Assembly: GCA_905116865.2 (NCBI GenBank)
Contig: CAJHNH020002020.1
Span: forward strand, 62,001-126,000
DNA: 64,000 nt
Source: Candidula unifasciata
Lineage: Eukaryota; Mollusca; Gastropoda; Stylommatophora; Geomitridae
Reading direction: 5' to 3'
Shown here: piece by piece, positions 52,678 to 62,927 of the stretch
How positions within the stretch are numbered: position 1 is the stretch's first letter
Layout: the number at the start of each line of letters is the position of its first letter
Position numbers and translations under genes: made by a program
Notes under the pieces: model-generated
What the model was told of the DNA's origin: nothing
Database searches by the model: none
What the model saw: only the letters and a program-made list of their open reading frames with translations

Positions 52678-55600
52678 AAGAATGGGAAATATAATTTCGG
52701 TTTGATATTAAATAGATTTAATTTAAACGTCAGATATATGTTTACTTATGGCAAGTCACCTTACATGCACAGATGAGCATGATGCCTCTAGGCTCATGGG
52801 GCCCCTGGGCAAGTGCCTCGCGAGCCCATGCATTAAGATGGCCCTGCAAATGAGACGCCTATTACCTTGGATTTTCTTCAAATTTTTAAGGCCAGTCCCA
52901 ATGTTGGTTTGTGACAAGTGATTCAACAGCAGCGTAAACATTGACTAAATTCCAGGTTGTTACCCCATTATCTATCTGTATACCCTGAACCTCTAGTGTA
53001 CTATGATTCCACTGGTCCAGATCAAGAACCACGTGCTTCACCCTATTCTTCACCAGCAGACATTGCCCATGTCTTCCCTTTCTGGTAGGATTTATATATC
53101 TAATGTATCCAGGACACTCATGTCTATCAGTGTTTAATTCCTGCATCATGATGATATCAGAGTCATAAATCAGTCTCTCCAGTACAGATCCTCTCTGCCT
53201 GGCACTACGACAATTTCAGTAGCCCACTCTAATATGCTTTAATCCTAGACGCTTTTACCTGACTCTCTGGGCTCTGGCTGTCCTATATCTATGCCTTCTT
53301 CTCTCTCCATTTCCTCGTCTTCTCCTCTTCCCACTCTCTTTGTTGGCATCTGAAGATGGTGTCAAGCACAGAGCACGCAGTCCTTAGCTCAGGTGATGAT
53401 TCTTTTTATTATTCTTTCTCCTGTTCCCACCCTCTACCTGTAAAAATACTAGATATAAAAGTGTAACAGTAGTACCTGAAATGTAGCAGAATAGAAAGAA
53501 ATGTTTTTACCTGAAATGACACCAGCCAGCAGAGCAGTATAAAGATAACACAAATTCATGTCTGCAGTTTTGTCTGGAAGCCTCTATAAGCTTTGCTTAG
53601 CTGAAAGTGAAAGTATGTGATGCACTGACGACAGCTTGCCACTAGTGTTTGTAATCTAATTAGGGAACATGACAGTTTAGTGATCAATGGATGTGTTAAT
53701 GACTTTCATTCAACATAGTACAGCTAGCAACATTTAGGAAGTTTTGTTACTAACAGGCAGGTGTTTGATTTCCCTTTCTCATGCTCATCTGTAAAAAAAA
53801 AAATAAAGGACTTTTTATTTAAATTGTCAGTGGTGCATCATTTTGAGCTGGCTGAACAGTTGAAAATGCTGGCCTCTCATGTACACCTTGGTTTAAATCC
53901 TCTGTAAGGTTATGAATTTTTTTTTCTATCAGGGGCAAAAGTAAAATCCTAACCTGCGCAGTCTGTGGCAACTGCACTAGCTCTTCAGCCCTAAATCCTC
54001 AGATTATACCCCCCACCCCCCAAACACACACACACACACACCCCGTGCTTGCACTGCAAAAGTGGTAAATACATGCAGTAATGGTGACCTTTATTGGCGC
54101 ACTGGGCATATGATGCTAGACTCATATTTGTATAAACCAATCAGCACTCTGTGGGTGATATGGTCAACATCAAGCCAGCCACCTTTGCTTCTCTGGATAT
54201 TACCAGTTATCTATTTTCGGCTGTGTCGATCTGGAACGGAAGTCAAGTTTGAAAAAAAAAGTCTGTCTTTATGCGGGTTCAAACCCAAGACCTTTTTGCA
54301 GCAGGCAAGAGTCTGTCCATCTTGGTACCACGGCTCTACTAGCAACTTCTACTTACCAAGAAATCCCTAGTACATGTCTGAGGATAGTTTGACCTGGGAG
54401 CATCTGTTAGAGAATTCAAACACATAACCACAGTCTCACCACAAAGAGCTATCACATGTTACAGTTTTAGGAGTTGTCTTAGTTTATGTTTGTTTTCTCC
54501 TCAATAACAGGGTTCACGATGGACGCTACAAGCTGTAAGAATGAATGGAGATGTGGTAAATACTGTTGTTATTGTTGTTGTTGACATTATAGATTCATAG
54601 AGAAAACATATCAACAAGGCAGCAACCAAAGCCATGAGGAAGACAGCATTACTAAGAAAACTAAGTGGAACCACACGGGGAGCCAGTGGGAAAATACTCA
54701 ATAAAGTATACAAGCAGAGCATACAACCACACTTGGAATATAGGTCAACTGCATGGTGTTCAGCATCTAGTACCACATTAAAAGAGTTGGACAAAGTGCA
54801 AAATCAGGGGCTCAGAGTCATCACAGGAGGGATGAAATCAACCCCCCATATTAGAAATGGAGAAAGCTGGGAAAACACAGGCACTGAGAGAACGCAGAGA
54901 TACAACGTTGCGAATACAAGCTGAAAAGTTCCTCAGTATGCCAGATCACCCCATGATAAATATATTTCAGAACCTAGCCTTGGGACGGTTAAAAAAGAAG
55001 CAGCTTTATACACCAAGCAAAAAGAATATGTAGATAAACTACTGACCTTCCAGAAATTGGTTGTTCACTTAAAAGTATTCCAGAACAAACCCCATTGAGA
55101 GAAAAATGCAAACTAACAGTACAAATCCAGACAAATGTGAAAGGAATATTTGACGAGAGAACAAGATTGTGTTCAACCCAGAATGGCCACCCTCAGTTAT
55201 ATTGATGAAGAGTACCCACAAAAACAATGGGTCCCAGTCTATACAGATGGGTCGGCAGAAAGTGCAGTTAGAAATGGTGGCGCTGGAGTGTACATAGAAT
55301 TCCCAGATGGTACTAGGGATAAGTCCAGCGTACCAACCGGGAAGTACTGCCATAACTATGATGCAGAAACTCAGGCTATCAAGATAGCAACAGAGAAACT
55401 GCTAAATACCAATCTTGGCTCACAGTATGTGATAATGCTGACGGATGCAAAATCCGTACTTGAAGCACTCCAGTCTAGGAAACTACCAGAATTGTAAGCA
55501 CTGCTGACACAACTCAGCCTTTAGCGAAGAGTTGTAATGCAATGTAAACCGTCCCATTGTGGAGTGCCTGGAAATGAGAAAGCTGATCAACTGGCAGGGG

Positions 55601-58600
55601 AAGGTTCGACAAAAGTGCAGCCCGATGTACCCGTCACATACCACCAAAAGAAAAGAATCATTAAATAGATCAGGAAACCACCAGCCCCAGCACAAGACGA
55701 TTACTTCATTATCGACAGATCAGAACAAGTCATTATCCTCCGCCTCAGAACAGGGCACAACCGATTACATAACCACATGTACACAAAATTCAAGATAGGC
55801 GTATCAGCCATGTGCACCTGTGGAAAGATGCCCCAGACAGCAGAGCATGTACTCCAGGACTGCACCGAATTTGACACATTAAGGCAAACCTTTTGGCCAG
55901 AAAGTGCAACAGTGGAATGTAAACTCTATGGACCACTGACTGAATTAACAACAACAGTGAAATTTATACACGAGACAAAATTGCTGATATAGACAACTTC
56001 TTTCAGGCGAATGAAAGAAGAAGAAGAAGAATAGATTCATACTATTACATGGATCAGTATTCTAGTGGTCGAGGTAACTGTCAAGAGGTTAATGAAATTG
56101 TTTCGTAATCCAGTCTTTCTTGGATCATAGTGCCATTTCTGTGATCTGCTGTGTAGAAAAATACCACTTTTGTTGGTTTTAAGAGATTAGAACCTAACCG
56201 TATAATATCCCAAAAAAAAGCAGTGGGTGCACTGCAGATGACCTCCATTCTGAAAATAGCACATTTTAAAAAAAAATCCATATTTTTGAGGTTTTTTGTG
56301 TGTGAATTAGCCGCCAGCTTGTCCGTGATAAAATATCTCTTTTTTTGCCAGCTGGCATATGAAAAATGTTTGAAAAACATTGATGTAAAGAACATGTTTT
56401 ACGCAGTCGATAATACATTGTTTGCTCAAATTATGAGAGAGAAAATACTGGAAGTTCATCAATACATCAGAAAAACTGGATGGTACAAAAGGCAGATGGA
56501 AGGTAGGCCTAGATTAGAATCATGGTATAGGGAAATCTATAAGAAATTATTGGCAGTAGACAAGAAAGAAGCATGGACAAATGTGGCTTGGACTAGGAAA
56601 GTGTAGTGTTTTCATTTGTGTCTGTAGTTTTCATTTTACTCCATTATCTTATTGTGAAGTAGCTGTTTTGGTCCCAAAACCATTTTTTGAGCAGTTCACA
56701 TAATTTTTAGCCAGCTAGCACACTCACTTGTCCAATCACTGAATTCACCACCAGGGACCTCTAGGCCGGATTAAACCTGACCAGTTACAAGTGATAAATC
56801 CTCTGTTGATCCTACTGCTGATACCTGTCTTTGAAAAGTTGGTCTATCCATGCCTCAGCAAACTTCACATTCCTAACAGGTGACTTACATTCTAGTTATT
56901 TTGTTCTCAGTTTTTCTCAGCATGTGTCCTATCCAACACCAGTGTATTTTCTTAATCTATTTGTCCACTGGAACTTGTTTAGTTCTGTCCCAAAGCTCAA
57001 CATTAGTGATTCTATCAAATCATTGAATTTCCTCTATTCTGATCAAGCACCAGTTAATGAATGTTTGTAGTTTATTAGTAATTGCCTTAGATTTTTGAAA
57101 TAATCTCAGTTTTAACATATGCCAGAGAAAGTAGGAGAACCATTAAAGATAGAGCAAAATAGTTTCAGAAAGAAATGCCTGAGTGAACTGAATTTTGGAT
57201 GTGATAATTCAAGAAAGGCAAAGAAATCTGAAATGTCTGGAGAACCATTGGCATCAAATGATAAAACAAAGTAGGTGGTATTTTGGGCACATCCTGGGGT
57301 TAAGTGGTCAGAGATCCACAAAACAGACACTAAAATGGGATAAATATGGATTGACCAAGTGATGACACTCAAGAAAAATCCCATGGCAAATGTTGAGGCC
57401 AGATGCACTGGTTTGGATCAAAAGGATTGTACAGAATAAAATAGACTGGAAGAATTGACGGAACCCTGTGTGACATAAATCTCACAACAGATAGTTGGGA
57501 GATGATCACTTGCCAAACTCATCAAGAAGACATGTCAGCTGTTTGTGACTGAACCCGATTGTGTTATTATTTGAGAAACATCAGCCTCATTACACTTAGT
57601 GCAGCCATTTTAGTTTTATCATAGGCCTCAGGGCAGGACATAGCAAACTTAACAACCACATGCACAGGCGTTGTCTAAGTGGTTCACCATTGTGCTCATG
57701 TGGGCTGTATGTGCAGACTTCAGAACATGTCCTGTAAGAATGTCCCTTGTACAGCCCATTAGGAAGGAAATACTGGCCCATTTAGTCAACATTGCACAGA
57801 GAGTTGTATGGAACTAAAAGGGAACTCCTAAAAACAGTTAAGTTTATCGCAAGAACCTGTCTGTCAGTGTAAACTGAAAAGCGAACACAAGCAGAAGAAG
57901 AAGAAGATGGCATAATAATTTTACCATGTTGTGTTTGTGACCCTTCTTATATCTTTCATTTTATATTTTTGTTACTCTTGTTACAAAAACAACACACCCA
58001 AATAAAGGTGCATGCAGCCAAGCTGATATTAAGTACTGTATTTCCCCAAGTATACTTACTTTTCCCAAAAATATAGGGTCTAGAAACATTGTGCATCTTA
58101 TTCAATGGTATTAGAGATTTTATTAAATGATTGATTAGAAATATTCTGTAAAGGGCCTCATTTGAGAATGCTGGTTCTCAAAAAAAAAAAAAAAAATTAT
58201 TATGAAATGAAAAGTTCTTATTTACCCTTTGCGCTCAATGTTTTGCGTCTTCGCACCCAATGTTTAGAAAATCCTGTGTCCACTAAGATTCGACCGCTTG
58301 TTGTCAGCATTAACAAACCCTTCAGAGTTGTCATGAGAGATGATGGAACTAATGGACAGAGTCTTCTGGGGATAATTTGACAGCAGCATGTGGTGTGAAG
58401 AAACCAACTGTAGGAGAAGTTTGTCAAACTGTCACTACTGTCTGTTTTTACCACCTTTTTAGGGCAGTGTAGACAGGGAAGTTGTAAGCCTGAGCATTGA
58501 GGGCTGCATGGCTAGTGCTGTTGCCACAGACTGTGCAGGTTAGGATGTTTAATTTGGTCCCCGACAAAAAAACATTATCACCATTTTTAGGGTTGAACAC

Positions 58601-61600
58601 GGGTCTCCTGCATGACAGCCCAGCGTTGTAACCACTTGGTCAGCCATTCCGCAGAGAAGTTTGTACCAGGGGGGAAAGTTCTTGGAATAATGTGAAGACT
58701 TGGATTGTTGTCAAAGCATTCAAGAAGTGGGGAATTTTAAGGGCCACAGATGTAACTGAGGATAATACAATATATGAAGACAGTGATTTGTCATCAGGCA
58801 CAGAAGAGGACAAGCTAAAGAACAGTAGTATGGATGAGTTTTGACAGTGATGAGTTTTCTGGATTCTGTGATGAATACAACCTGAGTTCAATAACATGAA
58901 CATATTATTTTTGTGCAAATTTCTGGTTCCAAAATCATGTTGCGTCTTATTATTTCATTCTATACTTAAGGAAACATGGTAACTTAACAACACAACACGG
59001 ACCAGAAAACTTAACACAGGGAAAGGAAGAAATGCTCATAAATGCAACTGACATTGTCCCCTTCCCTCCATGGAGCTCTCTAGTCAGTCTGTGTTTGGTT
59101 ACTTCTGGATGTGCACAGACTGATTGATTGGCACCTTTTTTTCTTTCCAGATGATAGAGTTATATTGCGCTATGAGGAAGTACTTGACTCACAGCCCATG
59201 GCGATGTCAAGTGTGACTAGCAAGACCCACCCACATTAAGGAAATTCTTCCACAATTATATCGTGGGATTTCAAGACCATCGTTGTGAACATTTGTGTTA
59301 TAGTCTGTTTCTTCTCAGATGGTCAGCTCTCATCCTTTCTACAATTATTTCTTCTTTCATTCTCATTCCCTTCTGATGTGCGCCATCCGCACAACACGGT
59401 CCATGGCATTTTTTTGAAACCCCGAGTCCACCTCAATACCTGTCTCATTCATGTCCTGCTTGCACACATCTTTATATCATAGTAGAGGTCAGCCTCTTTT
59501 CCCCATCTTTAATTCACCATAAAGACTGTCCTTAGGGACTCTGACATCCTCCATTCTCCAGGTGTAACAAAACTATCCTGTTTATTTCTGTACTGTGAAT
59601 ATATTTGTACCTGCTTACATCTCAACAGGCCACTACAGCGAATGTGTGTAGGAATGACTCTCTGCAGTGTGGCCTTTGTAGTAGCAGGATTTGTACAGTT
59701 GAAAATGGATGTAAGTGTTGTTTATAATATGTTGTGTCAGGGAGCTGGGGTAACATGATAGCTAGATGCTTAGCTGTCTGCCTGAATGTTTTGGGTTCAA
59801 ATCTGCATTGAGGTGGATGTTTTGAATTGTCCTGATCCCTCTAATTGACCAACCCTAAAGGAAATATTCTGGAAAATAAAGACAACTAATGTTTTATTGA
59901 TTCATATTCCTTGTTTAGTATTAGTAATTTTCTCCAAAATATCATATTCAACACTTAGGGTTAGTTGATTAGCAACTTCCATCTTTCCAAATGATAGTAT
60001 TATATTGCGCTATGAGGAGACATGGGACTCATAGTCCATGGCGATGGCAAGTTTGACTAGCAAGAAATGCCAGCGTAATAAATTCTTCCACAATATTAGC
60101 GTAGGATTTCAGAACCGTTATTGTCAATATTTGTGTTTAGTCTGTTTCTTCTCAGACACTCAGCTCTCATCCTTTCTGCAATCATTTCTTCCTTCATTCT
60201 CATTCCCTTCCTGATGTGACCCCTCCACACAACACGGTCCATGGTAGTTTGTTTCCATGAGTCCACCTCACAGATCTTTATATCGTAGTAGAGGTCAGCC
60301 TCAACATCTTCTACCTGTCTTAAATTCACCATAGAGGATGTCCTTAGGGACTCTGCCGTCCTCCAATCTCCAGGTGTGACCCAGCCACCTGAGCCTTCAT
60401 GGTTTGAGTATTGGGAAGACTGTTGTAATACCTGCTCTTTCCAATACCTCAGTGTTTGTGATCTTGTCCTTCCACTTAATGCCAGGTATTGTCAAGTAAT
60501 TGTAACAATTAGGATTGAGGATATAAAGCATATTATTCTATCTATAGAATCTCTGTAAATGATTTGTTATATTCCCATGAAATACAACATATTCTTCTGT
60601 ATTTCTATGCCTCTAGGGCTTTAATTTCACTTTATAATCCCCAACTGTAATGAAGAATATGTGGGCTGTAATTCCTGTGCCTTTACGCAGCACAGTGAGT
60701 CAGGACCTAGCTACACCTCTGTACGGTCATCCTAGAAAACAGGTTTCCCTTCTGGGGGCCTGGTTACTGTAGTCATGATCAATGTTTCCTTGAAAGTCTG
60801 AAGGTGTACAAAGGATTCCTGGGTCTAGAATGAGTTGACACTGTCAGTGCAGATCGTCTGATAATAATTTCTGGAGCGGGCAGCTATCAGGAACATGTGA
60901 AGGTGTACGAAGAATTTAAGTCTAGAATTAAAGCTGCCACATGAGTTTCAGGGCCCCAGTGGTGCAGTTGGGTGGAAAAAAAAGGGGAGGGGGGAGGCGG
61001 GTGCTCAGAACTGCTGCCCCCAACAAGCATGTTGTAAAAAGTGTGGCCTGCTGAAATCAGATGTGTTGGACTGAAAACTACATATAAGAAATATTGCAGC
61101 CTAGTTGTCAACCACAGCACAACATGCCAGCTCTCCGTTCAAGGGCAAAAGCAGAAGAAGAATTAGTTAAGCAAATTGTGCAGATTACCTGCTAATGTTT
61201 TATGAAACAAATGACTTTTGTGATATATCCACAGTATCTGAAGGAACCCCCATTAAAAGATGAGAGTGGGCTGACGTTTATCAACACAGTAAACTGTTCG
61301 ATTCACATCCAGTCAGCATTTTATAATCACTCTCTTCCGGCTTTTCAGGTAACTTGTGTTTTGTGGAAACCAAGATAAAGCCACCAGATTGATCTCCTGA
61401 GTATAAGTTTCCACAGTTTTTAGTGAAATGAACTATGGCTAGCATGATAAAAGCAATTGTTTAAGGTAACGGGGTGTGTTTTGGAGGTCAAGGGAAAACC
61501 GCCAGATTAATTTTCCTGAGGATTAGTTTACCACAGCTTCTAGTGACTTAGAACCAGAACCTATGGCCAACATGAGAGAAGCTGTTGATTTTCAACCCTT

Positions 61601-62880
61601 TCTCCCCGGATACTTGAAAACAAAAGACAGGAACCCTTGAACCAGCTGCTCTATCATCATTAAGAAGTGCCTGACTGACTGGTGTGGGCGATCATGCCTC
61701 TCCACATCCTGCAAGAGGAAGAAAAGAAGTATTTGTATGCATATTTTTTTTAATTTCCAGAAACCATGAGTTGTTAACCCTTTGGCTCTGTACTATGGAT
61801 ATCGCAACCCTTTGGCCTTGATTCTATGATAGATACTGTAAATCTTGGAGAAATGTGGCTTTACTGCCAACCCCTGGGCGTGAACCTGGACCACAAGGAG
61901 TTCGTCATCCGGTCGCAGCGAAATCAGGTTTAACCAACTATGCTAGCGAGCCAGGCTTATACACATTTAAAAATGGCATTCGCATCCCCTAACATTGTAA
62001 GCTTAGACATAGACTCGTACTGTTCCCATCATACAGGAGTGCAGGGCAAACAAATGCATGCAGCTCTGATTACATTATAAAGTATCCAATAGTTGGAACT
62101 GTAAACCTGTTTCATAATGTGACAGTCGTACTTAACCTCCCTCACCTAGATCTACACACCTGGCATAAAGGAAAATGAGCGAGCGGATCAACTGGCAAGC
62201 ATTGCACCAAGTCGTTTGGGAAGAAGCATGGACAGAGCATGATCTTCGTCAGCACGCTGTATGTGAGTGAGCTAGTGTTGTTTTGTTAATTTTGTTTGTA
62301 CATTTTTACATGCCTCTCTGCTTTTTTTTTTTGTTGTTGTTGCTTTCCTCTTCTTCTTCTTTTCTTTTCTTACATGCTGGCTTTTTTTTTCTTTATTTCT
62401 TACATATTGACTTTGTAATTTTTTTGTACATTTTACATTACTGACATTTTTCTCTCTTCCTTTCTTACATACTGCCTGTTTTCCTTTTCTTTCTTACATA
62501 CTGCTTGTTTTCTTTTGTTTCTCTTTCTTTCATATTGCTTTGTTGAATCCTTATTTCTTACTTTGTTTTATTTCTTACTTTTTCTTTCTGTCTTACTTGT
62601 TTTTCTTTTAAGTATCTTTCTTACATTTTCTTCCTTTGTTTCTTGCTTTTTTCTTTCTAAAAAAAAATTGTTGTTGATTCCTAGCTTCCTTTTGTTTCCT
62701 TCTTTCCTTCCTTTATTTTCTTTGCCAGGTTTTTCTCTTATAATGTGGCAAAGTATGACTGCCTCTTTTTCATAGTTGTAAATTGTCATGTCTTAACCTT
62801 TGAAAACATTTAGGTGACTCATGTTGGCTGTCAATGAGAAGAGTTTTAACAAATATATTTTAAAAAAAAGGTACTGCTTG

Positions 62881-62927
<47 letters not shown>

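Noticed and set aside
59150..59260. Possible exon after ctttccag at 59151 (MIELYCAMRKYLTHSPWRCQ)
   Set aside because: The same sequence recurs at 59997 as part of a minus-strand LINE end, so it is repeat-derived.
62515..62775. Hydrophobic 86-codon frame resembling a membrane protein
   Set aside because: It lies on a T-rich degenerate repeat, where Phe/Leu/Ser codons are expected.
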